DNA of 64,000 nucleotides, taken from NCBI RefSeq assembly GCF_902859725.1, contig NZ_CADIJP010000020.1, positions 1 through 64,000 on the forward strand, in the 5' to 3' direction. The notes beneath the pieces were generated by a model. The model ran no database searches and was not told the origin of the DNA. It saw only the letters and a list, made by a program, of their open reading frames with translations. The position numbers were made by a program, and so were the translations under genes. This DNA comes from Achromobacter mucicolens. GTDB lineage: Bacteria > Pseudomonadota > Gammaproteobacteria > Burkholderiales > Burkholderiaceae_B. Position 1 is the first letter of the stretch. Each line of letters opens with the position of its first letter. Below are positions 8,675 through 19,241 of the stretch, in pieces.

Positions 8675-9985
8675 ATGACCAACAATCTGAACGAGCCGAA
8701 CGTCGAGCCGCGCCCGCACAGCCGCCACGGCGACACGGGCATGGGCAGCGACATCTGGGACTGGCACGAGGCGCTCAGCGTCTACAGCGATCCGGGCTAC
8801 GCCGAAAAAGGCCAGCTCACGGTCACCTACCTGACCGACGCGCACCGCGCCTGCGCCGCGCGCATCTCGCAATGGATGCGCGACTGCGGCTTTGACGAGG
8901 TCGGCATCGACGCCGTCGGCAATGTGGTGGGACGCTATCGCGCCGCCCAGCCCGGCGCGCCGGTCCTCATGACCGGCAGCCACTTCGACACGGTGCGCAA
9001 CGCCGGCAAATACGACGGCAGGCTTGGCATCTTCGTGCCCATGGCCTGCGTGCGCGCGCTGCATCGCGAGAACCGGCGGCTGCCCTTCGACGTGGAGGTG
9101 ATCGCCTTCGCCGAGGAAGAAGGCCAGCGCTACCGGGCCACGTTCCTGGGCTCGGGCGCGTTGATTGGCAGCTTCAATCCCGACTGGCTGGCGCAGAAGG
9201 ATGCCGACGGCATCACCATGCGCGAGGCCATGACGCACGCGGGCCTGGACATCGATGGGATTGCCGGCCTGCGGCGCGATCCGGCCAATTACCTGGGCTT
9301 TGTCGAGGTGCACATCGAGCAGGGTCCGGTCCTGTATGAAATGGGGCTGCCGCTTGGCGTCGTCACGTCCATCAACGGCTGCGTGCGCCATCAGGTGCAG
9401 ATCCTGGGTCTGGCCAGCCATGCCGGCACCACGCCCATGAACCGGCGGCGCGACGCGGCCGTGGCGGCCGCCGAGCTGGCGCTCTATGTTGAACGCCGCG
9501 CCGCCCGCGATGGCGATTCGGTCGGCACGGTAGGCATGTTCGAGGTGCCCAGCGGATCGATCAACGTCGTGCCGGGCGAGTGCCGCTTCAGCCTGGACCT
9601 GCGCGCCCCCAGCGATGCGCAGCGCGACGCGCTGGTCGATGACGTGCTGGCCGAGCTGGCCGCCATCTGCGCGCGGCGCGGTCTGCGCTATTCGATTGAA
9701 GAAACCATGCGCGCCGCCGCCGCACCCAGCGATCCGCGCTGGCAGCAGCGCTGGGAGCGCGCGGTCGACGCGCTGGGCGTCCCCGTGCACCGCATGCCCA
9801 GCGGCGCAGGCCACGACGCCATGAAGCTGCACGAGATCATGCCGCAGGCGATGCTCTTCGTGCGCGGCCAGAACAACGGCATCAGCCACAACCCCCGCGA
9901 ATCCACCACCAGCGACGATATCGAACTTGCCGCGCAAGCCATGCTGGGCTTGCTCGACGCGCTGGCCAACGAAACCTCGACATAA
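8675..9985 (+). CDS. Zn-dependent amidase/hydantoinase-family hydrolase, probable allantoate amidohydrolase
   Basis: A 436-residue M20-family amidohydrolase of the allantoate amidohydrolase / N-carbamoyl-amino-acid hydrolase group. Metal-site motifs are visible: GSHFDTV (His103), KYDGRLG (Asp114), FAEEEG (about 147-149), VEVHIEQGP and the C-terminal SHNPRE histidine. Arg/Asn residues for binding a ureido substrate are consistent with this group but do not tell allantoate from N-carbamoyl-beta-alanine. The start at 8675 follows an AGGA-like sequence and lies 11 bases after the puuE stop, so the genes are co-transcribed. Next to puuE, the simplest reading is an AllC role (allantoate to ureidoglycolate and ammonia). 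beta-Ureidopropionase or L-N-carbamoylase are alternatives. Confidence 0.85.
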   Translation: MTNNLNEPNVEPRPHSRHGDTGMGSDIWDWHEALSVYSDPGYAEKGQLTVTYLTDAHRACAARISQWMRDCGFDEVGIDAVGNVVGRYRAAQPGAPVLMTGSHFDTVRNAGKYDGRLGIFVPMACVRALHRENRRLPFDVEVIAFAEEEGQRYRATFLGSGALIGSFNPDWLAQKDADGITMREAMTHAGLDIDGIAGLRRDPANYLGFVEVHIEQGPVLYEMGLPLGVVTSINGCVRHQVQILGLASHAGTTPMNRRRDAAVAAAELALYVERRAARDGDSVGTVGMFEVPSGSINVVPGECRFSLDLRAPSDAQRDALVDDVLAELAAICARRGLRYSIEETMRAAAAPSDPRWQQRWERAVDALGVPVHRMPSGAGHDAMKLHEIMPQAMLFVRGQNNGISHNPRESTTSDDIELAAQAMLGLLDALANETST

Positions 9986-9989
9986 CGCC

Positions 9990-11216
9990 ATGACCGATTA
10001 CGCCCGACTCGACGCCTGGGTGGACGCCCATTTCGACGAAGAAGTCCGCTTCCTGCAAGCACTGGTGCGCGTGCCCACCGACACGCCGCCCGGCAACAAC
10101 GCCCCGCACGCCGAGCGCACCGCGCAGCTGCTGCAGGATTTTGGCCTGCACGCCGAAGCGCACCCCGTGCCGGCCCAGGCCGTCGCGGACTACGGCATGC
10201 AGTCCATCACCAACCTCATCGTGCGCCGCGAATACGGCGGCGCAGGCCCGCGCATCGCGCTCAACGCGCACGGCGATGTGGTGCCCCCCGGCGACGGCTG
10301 GAAGCACGATCCCTACGGCGCCGAGATCGAGGACGGCTGCCTGTACGGCCGCGCCGCAGCCGTCAGCAAGAGCGACTTCGCCAGCTTCACGTTTGCGCTG
10401 CGGGCGCTGGAAGCCGTCGCCATGCCGTCGCGCGGCGCGGTGGAGCTGCACTTTACGTATGACGAGGAATTCGGCGGTCTGCTGGGTCCGGGCTGGCTCC
10501 TGGAGCAGGGATTGACCCGCCCCGACCTCATGATCGCGGCCGGCTTCAGCTATGAAGTCGTCACCGCGCACAACGGCTGCCTGCAGATGGAAGTGACGGT
10601 GCACGGCAAGATGGCCCACGCCGCCATCCCAAGCAGCGGCGTAGACGCCTTGCAAGGCGCCGTCGCGATTCTGAATGCGCTGTATGCGCAGAACGCGCTT
10701 TACCGGGCGATCACGTCGCAGGTCCCGGGCATTTCGCATCCGTACCTGAACGTGGGGCGGATCGAAGGCGGCACCAACACGAACGTGGTGCCCGGCAAGG
10801 TCAGCTTCAAGCTGGACCGCCGCATGATCCCCGAAGAAAACGCCGCAGAGGTCGAGGCCGACATCCGGCGCATCATCGAAGAAGCCGCGGCTTCATGTGC
10901 TGGTGTCCGTGTCGAGATCAAGCGGCTGCTGCTGGCCAATTCGATGCGCCCGCTCGCCGGCGCGCAGCCGCTGGTGCAGGCCATCCAGCAACATGGCGAG
11001 GCCGTGTTCGGCGAACCCATCCCCGCGATGGGCACGCCGCTGTATACCGACGTGCGCCTGTACGCCGAAGCCGGCATCCCCGGCGTGATCTACGGCGCGG
11101 GCCCGCGCACGGTGCTGGAATCGCACGCCAAGCGCAACGACGAACGCATCAATCTGGAAGACCTGCGCCGCGCCACGAAAGTCATCGCCCGCACGCTGGC
11201 GGATTTGCTGCACTAA
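9990..11216 (+). CDS. M20-family metallopeptidase/deacylase (ArgE/DapE-like) with altered metal-site motif
   Basis: A 408-residue M20 enzyme starting four bases after the upstream amidase stop, hence in the same operon. Visible metal-site elements are NAHGDVVPPGDGW (His94), TYDEEFGG (Glu159-Glu160) and the C-terminal ESHAKRNDE histidine. Where ArgE and DapE have G-R-G-A-x-D-M-K-G, with the Asp bridging both zincs, this protein reads GRAAAVSKSDFA. The expected Asp position (125) is Val, and an Asp occurs four residues later (129). This suggests a distinct subfamily with a shifted ligand. Substrate unknown. The neighbours suggest an N-acyl or carbamoyl amino acid, or an ureide-derived compound. 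Its stop overlaps the stop of the convergent OPT gene by four bases. Confidence 0.83.
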   Translation: MTDYARLDAWVDAHFDEEVRFLQALVRVPTDTPPGNNAPHAERTAQLLQDFGLHAEAHPVPAQAVADYGMQSITNLIVRREYGGAGPRIALNAHGDVVPPGDGWKHDPYGAEIEDGCLYGRAAAVSKSDFASFTFALRALEAVAMPSRGAVELHFTYDEEFGGLLGPGWLLEQGLTRPDLMIAAGFSYEVVTAHNGCLQMEVTVHGKMAHAAIPSSGVDALQGAVAILNALYAQNALYRAITSQVPGISHPYLNVGRIEGGTNTNVVPGKVSFKLDRRMIPEENAAEVEADIRRIIEEAAASCAGVRVEIKRLLLANSMRPLAGAQPLVQAIQQHGEAVFGEPIPAMGTPLYTDVRLYAEAGIPGVIYGAGPRTVLESHAKRNDERINLEDLRRATKVIARTLADLLH

Positions 11217-13264
11217 GCCAGCCGCATCACCCGGCGCCAGAACAGCACGGCCACCAGCACGAAGACGGCCAACCCGAGGTAGGACGCCATGCCGGCGAAC
11301 GCCTCGCCTGCGATCGCCAGCGGCGCCTCGGAGCCCGTGCCGCCGATGATGGCCGCCATCAGCACCCCCACCAGGCTCTCGCCCACGATCAGGCCCGAGG
11401 CGATCAGCACGCCGCGGCGGTTGGCCGCCTCGGCAAAGCGGTCGTAGGGCTGGTTGGCGGCGGCGGCGCGGCGGCGCAGGGCGCGCTCAAGCAGCCAGGC
11501 CAGCAGCGCGCCCGCCACGATGGGCGCGGCGACGGTCGGCGGCAGGTAGATGCCTATGCCGACCGCCAGCACGGGAATGCGCGCCACCTTGCAGGTGCGC
11601 TTCATGATCTCGTCCACCACGATCAGCCCCACGCCCACCGCCATGCCGATCAGGATCATCGTCCAGTTCAACTGGTGGGTGAAGATGCCGCGCGTGATCG
11701 CCAGCATCAGCGTGGCCTGCGGCGCGGACAGCGCCTGCGAGGCGTCCATGCCCTCTCGCGGCATCGCGTCCGCAAACCCGTAAGCGTTGTACAGCAGCTC
11801 CAGCACCGGCGAAATCACCGCCGCGCCGACGACGCAGCCGATCAGCAGCGCGACCTGCTGACGCCACGGGGTGGCCCCCACCAGCCAGCCGGTCTTCAGG
11901 TCCTGCAGGTTGTCATTCGAAATCGACGCCACCGCCACCACGGCCGAGGTGCTGAAGATCGCCAGGGCAATCGCCATCTGCACGCCGTTTTCCAGCGCCA
12001 TCAGCTCGCCGCCCACGCCCAGCATCAGCACGGAAACCAGGACGATGGCGACGATGCCCACGCCGGAGATCGGGCTGGTCGACGACCCCACCAGGCCGGC
12101 CATGTAGCCGCAAGCCGCGGCCACCAGGAAACCGAACACGAAGGCAAAGAGGACCGCGTAGGCGACCAGCTTCCAGATGGCGCCGGCCGACAGCGGCGTG
12201 CCCGACAGGAACACCTGGAACGTGAAGACCAGGATCGCCACCAGCACCAGCGTCACGGCCGAGATCCAGCCTGCCGACAGGTCGCGTTCGGTGCGCGGCG
12301 CGGCGCCCGCTCGGGCCGCCCCCTCCTTGGTCAGGGCCGAAAACGAGGCGTTCACGCCGCGCGCCATCGGCACGAACAGCGTCGCCAGCGTCCAGATCGC
12401 GCCCACGCCGATCACGCCCGCGCCAATGAAGCGCACCTGCGAGGACCACAGGCCCGTGGCATAGGACGCCAGCGTCGCGCCCGCGGGCATGTCGCCCATG
12501 GCGGTCAGGATGGGCACCGCGATGCCCCAGGCAATGACCAGCCCGGTCAACATCGCCAGCCCGGCGACGATGCCGATCAGGTAGCCCGCGCCCAACAGCG
12601 CCAGCGAAAAGCCCATCGGCAGCCTGAACACGGCGCCGCCCAATGCAAACCAGCCGCTGACGCTGTCGCCCAGCACGCGCAGCCCGCTGGCGGCAAAACT
12701 GACCACGGCCGCCGCGACGCCCCCGGCGACGATGTCGCCCATGCCGGTGGCGGCGGGTTTGGCCGACGCGTGCGCGGCGGTCTGCGGCGCGTCCTGCGCG
12801 CGCTCGGCGCTGCCCACCCGCAGAATTTCCGCCGCCGCCACGCCTTCCGGATACGGCAGGTTGCTCTGCACCACCATCACGTGGCGCAGCGGAATCGTGA
12901 ACATCACGCCCAGCATGCCGCCGGCCGCGCAGATGCCCAGCGTCTGCCAGAACGGGAACCCCTGCCAGTGGCCCATCATGACCAGCGCCGGCAGGATGAA
13001 GATGATGGACGACAGCGTGCCGGCCGCCGAGGCCTGCGTCTGCACCATGTTGTTTTCAAGGATGTTGGCGTCCTTGAACATGCGAAGGACCGACATCGAG
13101 ATCACTGCCGCCGGAATGGCCGACGAGAACGTCAGGCCCACTTTGAGCCCCAGGAACACGTTCGAGGCGGTGAAGATGACGGTGATCAGCGCGCCGAGCA
13201 GGACGCCCCGGACGGTCAGCTCGGGCAGCGTGACCTCCGGCGGAACGCGGATGGGCTGGGTCAT
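11213..13264 (-). CDS. OPT-family oligopeptide transporter
   Basis: A 683-residue multi-helix membrane protein of the oligopeptide transporter superfamily (bacterial OPT group, similar to the YheH/yellow-stripe-like branch). Typical segments are VRGVLLGALITVIFTASNV at the N-terminus, NVFLGLKVGLTFSSAIPAA and FPFWQTLGICAAGGMLGV. About 14-16 helices are expected. Bacterial members import small peptides or metal-chelating peptides; the substrate here is unknown. The start at 13264 (MTQPIRVPPEV) follows GGGAGA at a good distance; the longer frame upstream is not family-like. It is convergent with the M20 peptidase, and their stop codons overlap (11213-11216), so a functional link between peptide uptake and hydrolysis is possible but not shown. 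Confidence 0.88.
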   Translation of the reverse strand: MTQPIRVPPEVTLPELTVRGVLLGALITVIFTASNVFLGLKVGLTFSSAIPAAVISMSVLRMFKDANILENNMVQTQASAAGTLSSIIFILPALVMMGHWQGFPFWQTLGICAAGGMLGVMFTIPLRHVMVVQSNLPYPEGVAAAEILRVGSAERAQDAPQTAAHASAKPAATGMGDIVAGGVAAAVVSFAASGLRVLGDSVSGWFALGGAVFRLPMGFSLALLGAGYLIGIVAGLAMLTGLVIAWGIAVPILTAMGDMPAGATLASYATGLWSSQVRFIGAGVIGVGAIWTLATLFVPMARGVNASFSALTKEGAARAGAAPRTERDLSAGWISAVTLVLVAILVFTFQVFLSGTPLSAGAIWKLVAYAVLFAFVFGFLVAAACGYMAGLVGSSTSPISGVGIVAIVLVSVLMLGVGGELMALENGVQMAIALAIFSTSAVVAVASISNDNLQDLKTGWLVGATPWRQQVALLIGCVVGAAVISPVLELLYNAYGFADAMPREGMDASQALSAPQATLMLAITRGIFTHQLNWTMILIGMAVGVGLIVVDEIMKRTCKVARIPVLAVGIGIYLPPTVAAPIVAGALLAWLLERALRRRAAAANQPYDRFAEAANRRGVLIASGLIVGESLVGVLMAAIIGGTGSEAPLAIAGEAFAGMASYLGLAVFVLVAVLFWRRVMRLA

Positions 13265-13476
13265 GGGTTTCTCCCTATTGATAGCCGCGCATTCTAGCGC
13301 CAGACCGTCCACCCCGTGGTCACCAGCGGTAAACGCGATCGTGCAGTGGAACCTGCCGTGCCGCATGAGCCTGACGAAAGATTATGCTGAAAGCGCCGGA
13401 TTCCCCCGGGGAATTTGATGACTCATGCCTCGGGCATGGGTCTAGCATGAGCAGTAAAAACAGGAGACGACTTACC

Positions 13477-16164
13477 ATGCTCGACCCTCGCCAGCCCCTA
13501 TCCGGATCGGCCCTCCAGGACGACGCCGACCCCGCCGAAACCGCCGAATGGCGCGAAGCGTTGCAGTCCCTGCTGCAGGCCGACGGGGCCGAGCGCGCGG
13601 GCTACGTGCTGGACAGCGTCCTGGGCCACGCCGCCTCGCTCGGGCTGCGAGCCAACAGCCAGACCCGCACCGCCTACCTGAACACCATTCCCGCCGACCA
13701 GGAACCGCCCTTCCCCGGCAACCTCGCCGTCGAAGAGCGCATCGCCCGCATCAACCGCTGGAACGCGCTGGCGATGGTGGTGCGCGCCAATCAGGCGCAT
13801 GGCGAGCTGGGCGGCCACATCGCCAGCTACGCGTCGGCCGCCGACCTGTTCGAAGTCGGCTTCAACCATTTCTTTCGCGCCCGCACGGACGGCAGCCCGG
13901 GCGACATCGTCTACATGCAGCCGCACTCGGCGCCCGGCGTCTACGCGCGCGCCTTCCTCGAAGGCTTTCTGGGCGAAGACGACCTGGCGCATTTCCGCCA
14001 GGAAATCACCGCAACCACGCGCGGCTTGCGCGGCCTGTCCTCGTACCCCCATCCGTGGCTGATGCCGGACTTCTGGCAGTTCCCCACCGGCTCGATGGGC
14101 ATCGGCCCCATCAACGCCATCTACCAGGCGCGCTTCATGCGCTATCTGGAACATCGCTCGCTGGTGCCCGGCGCCGACCGCAAGGTGTGGGGCATCTTTG
14201 GCGACGGCGAAATGGACGAGCCCGAATCCATCGCGGCGCTCACGCTGGCCGCGCGCGAAAAGCTCGACAACCTGATCTTCGTCGTCAACTGCAACCTGCA
14301 GCGCCTGGACGGCCCGGTGCGCGGCAACGGCCGCATCATCGACGAACTCGAAACCCTGTATGCCGGCGCGGGCTGGAACGTCATCAAGCTCGTCTGGGGC
14401 AGCGACTGGGACGCGCTGCTGCGCCGGGACACCGGCGGCGCGCTGGCCCGCGCCTTCGCCAACACCGTGGACGGCCAGTTCCAGACCTTCGCGGCCAACG
14501 ATGGCGCATTCAACCGCGCCCACTTCTTCAACCAGAATCCCGAGCTGGCGGCGCTGGTGGCCGACTGGTCCGACGAGGCCATCGACCGCCTGCACCGGGG
14601 CGGCCATGACATGGTGAAGATCCATGCCGCCTACCATCGCGCCGCGAACCATCGCGGCCAGCCCACCGTCATCCTCGCGCAGACCAAGAAGGGGTTTGGC
14701 ATGGGGACGGCCGGCCAGGGCAAGATGACCACCCACCAGCAAAAGAAGCTGGACGACGAAGCGCTGCTCGCGTTCCGCGACCGCTTCGCGCTGCCGATTT
14801 CCGACGCCGACTGCCTGGCGCTCAAGTTCTACCGCCCCGCCGACGACAGCGCCGAAATGCGGCACCTGCAGGCGCGCCGCGCCGCGTTGGGCGGCTATAT
14901 CCCGCGCCGAAACGCCGAGGCCCCGCGGCTCGCGCCCCCGGACGCCGACCAATGGGCGCGCTTTGCGCTGGCGGCCGACGGCAAGGAGATGTCGTCCACG
15001 ATGGCCATCGTGCGCATGCTGACCGCGCTGCTCAAGGACGCCACCGTGGGCCCGCGCATCGTGCCCATCGTCGCGGACGAGGCGCGCACCTTCGGCATGG
15101 CCAACCTGTTCCGGCAGATCGGCATCTATTCCGCGCAGGGCCAGCTCTATGAGCCCGAGGACATCGGCTCGGTGTTGTACTACCGCGAGGCACGCGATGG
15201 CCAGATCCTCGAAGAAGGCATCACCGAGGCCGGCGCCATCTCGTCCTGGACGGCGGCCGGCACCAGTTACTCGGTCAACGGCCTGCCGATGCTGCCGTTC
15301 TATATCTATTACTCGATGTTCGGATTCCAGCGCATCGGGGACCTGATCTGGGCCGCCGCCGACCAGCGCGCCCGGGGCTTTCTGATCGGCGCCACGTCGG
15401 GCCGCACGACGCTGGGCGGCGAAGGCCTGCAGCACCAGGACGGCTCCAGCCACATCATGGCCGCCACCGTGCCCAATTGCCGCGCCTATGACCCGGCCTA
15501 CGCCTTTGAGGTCGCCGTCATCGTCGAACATGGCATGCGGCGCATGCTGGACGAGCAACGCGATGAATTCTTCTACCTGACCGTCACGAACGAGAACCTG
15601 GCGCAGCCCGACATGCCCCAGGATCCCGCGACGCGCGAAGGCATCCTGCGCGGCCTGTACCGGCTGCGGCCCGCACGCGGCAAGGCGCAGGTCCGCCTGC
15701 TCGGCGCCGGCCCCATGCTGCGCGAAGCCGAGCTGGCTGCCGCGCGCCTGCAGGACGAATTCGGCGTGGATGCGGAAGTCTGGAGCGTGACCAGCTTTTC
15801 GGAGCTGGCCCGCAGCGGCCGCCAGGCCGAGCGCGCGCGCGTGCTGGGCCTGGAAGCACCGCAGGACCAGGACTGGGTGCACACCTGCCTGGCCGGCAGC
15901 GACGCGCCGGTGATCGCGGCCAGCGACTACGTGCGCGCCGTGCCCGAACAGATCCGCGCCTACGTAAAAGCGCCCTACCGCACTTTGGGCACGGACGGTT
16001 TCGGGCGCAGCGACACGCGGGCGCGGTTGCGCGATTTCTTCGAGGTCGGCGCCGACTGGATCGTGCTGCATGCGCTGGACAGCCTGGACAGGCAGGACGA
16101 TGCGCGCGCCATGCGCCGCGCCCTGAACGCCGGCAGCCGCCAGGCGCCGCCGTGGGAAATCTAG
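13477..16164 (+). CDS. AceE-type 2-oxoacid dehydrogenase E1, orphan paralogue
   Basis: An 895-residue homodimeric ThDP-dependent E1 of the AceE family. The ThDP motif begins GDGEMDEPES and ends NCNLQRLDGP about 30 residues later; other family segments are PHSAPGVYARAFLEGFL, QFPTGSMGIGPI and KGFGMGTAGQGK. The start at 13477 follows AGGAGA; an ATG 30 bases upstream is a weaker alternative. No E2 or E3 gene is adjacent, so it either shares the E2/E3 of the main complex or serves another 2-oxoacid. Paralogues of this family act on 2-oxobutyrate (MdeB in methionine breakdown). With acdS, which makes 2-oxobutyrate, and prpBCD in the window, that is an attractive but unproven role. A second pyruvate dehydrogenase E1 is the alternative. 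Confidence 0.85.
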   Translation: MLDPRQPLSGSALQDDADPAETAEWREALQSLLQADGAERAGYVLDSVLGHAASLGLRANSQTRTAYLNTIPADQEPPFPGNLAVEERIARINRWNALAMVVRANQAHGELGGHIASYASAADLFEVGFNHFFRARTDGSPGDIVYMQPHSAPGVYARAFLEGFLGEDDLAHFRQEITATTRGLRGLSSYPHPWLMPDFWQFPTGSMGIGPINAIYQARFMRYLEHRSLVPGADRKVWGIFGDGEMDEPESIAALTLAAREKLDNLIFVVNCNLQRLDGPVRGNGRIIDELETLYAGAGWNVIKLVWGSDWDALLRRDTGGALARAFANTVDGQFQTFAANDGAFNRAHFFNQNPELAALVADWSDEAIDRLHRGGHDMVKIHAAYHRAANHRGQPTVILAQTKKGFGMGTAGQGKMTTHQQKKLDDEALLAFRDRFALPISDADCLALKFYRPADDSAEMRHLQARRAALGGYIPRRNAEAPRLAPPDADQWARFALAADGKEMSSTMAIVRMLTALLKDATVGPRIVPIVADEARTFGMANLFRQIGIYSAQGQLYEPEDIGSVLYYREARDGQILEEGITEAGAISSWTAAGTSYSVNGLPMLPFYIYYSMFGFQRIGDLIWAAADQRARGFLIGATSGRTTLGGEGLQHQDGSSHIMAATVPNCRAYDPAYAFEVAVIVEHGMRRMLDEQRDEFFYLTVTNENLAQPDMPQDPATREGILRGLYRLRPARGKAQVRLLGAGPMLREAELAAARLQDEFGVDAEVWSVTSFSELARSGRQAERARVLGLEAPQDQDWVHTCLAGSDAPVIAASDYVRAVPEQIRAYVKAPYRTLGTDGFGRSDTRARLRDFFEVGADWIVLHALDSLDRQDDARAMRRALNAGSRQAPPWEI

Positions 16165-16311
16165 GGGCTCATCCATTGCGCCTCGCCCATCGGGGCGGCG
16201 CTGCGCACGCGTTTGCTTGATCAAAAGCGAACGCTCGCTGCAGTGCAGCAACCAAGCACCCGCGCTTTCTGGTGAAATACGGGTGTTCCCTAAGCATTTC
16301 GCAATGAATAC

Positions 16312-16334
16312 GGCGGGCCGCGAGCCCGCCTTTT
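16312..16334 (+). terminator. GC-rich hairpin with T-run between the AceE-like gene and maeB
   Basis: Stem GGCGGGC (16312-16318) pairs with GCCCGCC (16324-16330), loop CGCGA, followed by TTTT. It lies about 150 bases after the AceE-like stop and only 45 bases before the maeB ATG. It may therefore end the upstream transcript or sit in the maeB leader as an attenuator. Which one cannot be told from sequence. Confidence 0.6.
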
Positions 16335-16378
16335 GCATCCCTGTTTTTTTTCCGTTAGCCCTTTCAGGCCCCGATCCC

Positions 16379-18679
<2,301 letters not shown>

Positions 18680-18702
18680 TCGCACCCTCTGGCTGCAAGC
18701 TC

Positions 18703-18740
18703 ACGGGCGCCCCTCAAACGGGGCGCCCGTTTCCTTTTTT
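18703..18740 (+). terminator. Rho-independent terminator after maeB
   Basis: An 11-bp perfect stem, ACGGGCGCCCC (18703-18713) with GGGGCGCCCGT (18720-18730), loop TCAAAC, then TTCCTTTTTT. It starts about 23 bases after the maeB stop. Confidence 0.9.
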
Positions 18741-18779
18741 GGATGGTAAAACCTAGCTTGACCTTTACCTGGAGACGAC

Positions 18780-19232
18780 ATGCTGGCCGATGCAATGTAT
18801 GCCTGGTTCCACTACCTGGCGATCTTCGTTCTGGTGGTGGTGCTCACCGCCGAAGCCGTATTGCTGCGCCCCGACCTGACGCCCGCCGGCGTCAAGCGCC
18901 TCATCATCTACGACCGCCTCTACGGCGTGAGCGCAGTCCTCGTCCTCATCACCGGCGTGCTGCGGCTGACCGCCGGCGCCAAGGGCGCCGCGTTCTACAT
19001 GGGCAATCCCTGGTTCCACGCGAAGATTTCGCTCTTTGTCGTCATCGCGCTCTGTTCCATTCCGCCCACGCTGACCTTTCTGCGCTGGGCAAAGCAACGG
19101 CGCCAGCAGCCGGAGTTCGTCCCGGCCCTGCCCGAGATCAAGCGCGCGCGGCGCTGGGTGATGATCGCCTCGCACCTGTTCATCTTCCTGCCGCTCTTCG
19201 CGGTGCTGATGGCGCGCGGCATCGGCTACTGA
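18780..19232 (+). CDS. DUF2214-family inner-membrane protein
   Basis: A 150-residue membrane protein with four predicted helices (about residues 8-28, 45-66, 78-98 and 125-145). The pattern LRPDLTPAGVKRLIIYDRLYGV after the first helix and the HAKISLF stretch match DUF2214 proteins of proteobacteria. No biochemical function is known for the family; some relatives are compared to cytochrome-b-like or HemJ-like helical bundles, which I cannot test here. The ATG follows a CTGGAGACGAC ribosome site. It stands alone between the maeB terminator and a convergent gene that ends nine bases away. Confidence 0.75.
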   Translation: MLADAMYAWFHYLAIFVLVVVLTAEAVLLRPDLTPAGVKRLIIYDRLYGVSAVLVLITGVLRLTAGAKGAAFYMGNPWFHAKISLFVVIALCSIPPTLTFLRWAKQRRQQPEFVPALPEIKRARRWVMIASHLFIFLPLFAVLMARGIGY

Positions 19233-19241
19233 TGCCGGCGG

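Noticed and set aside
10895-13297. An 800-codon plus-strand open frame opposite the OPT transporter
   Set aside because: Arg/His/Gln-rich shadow frame antisense to a clear membrane protein gene.
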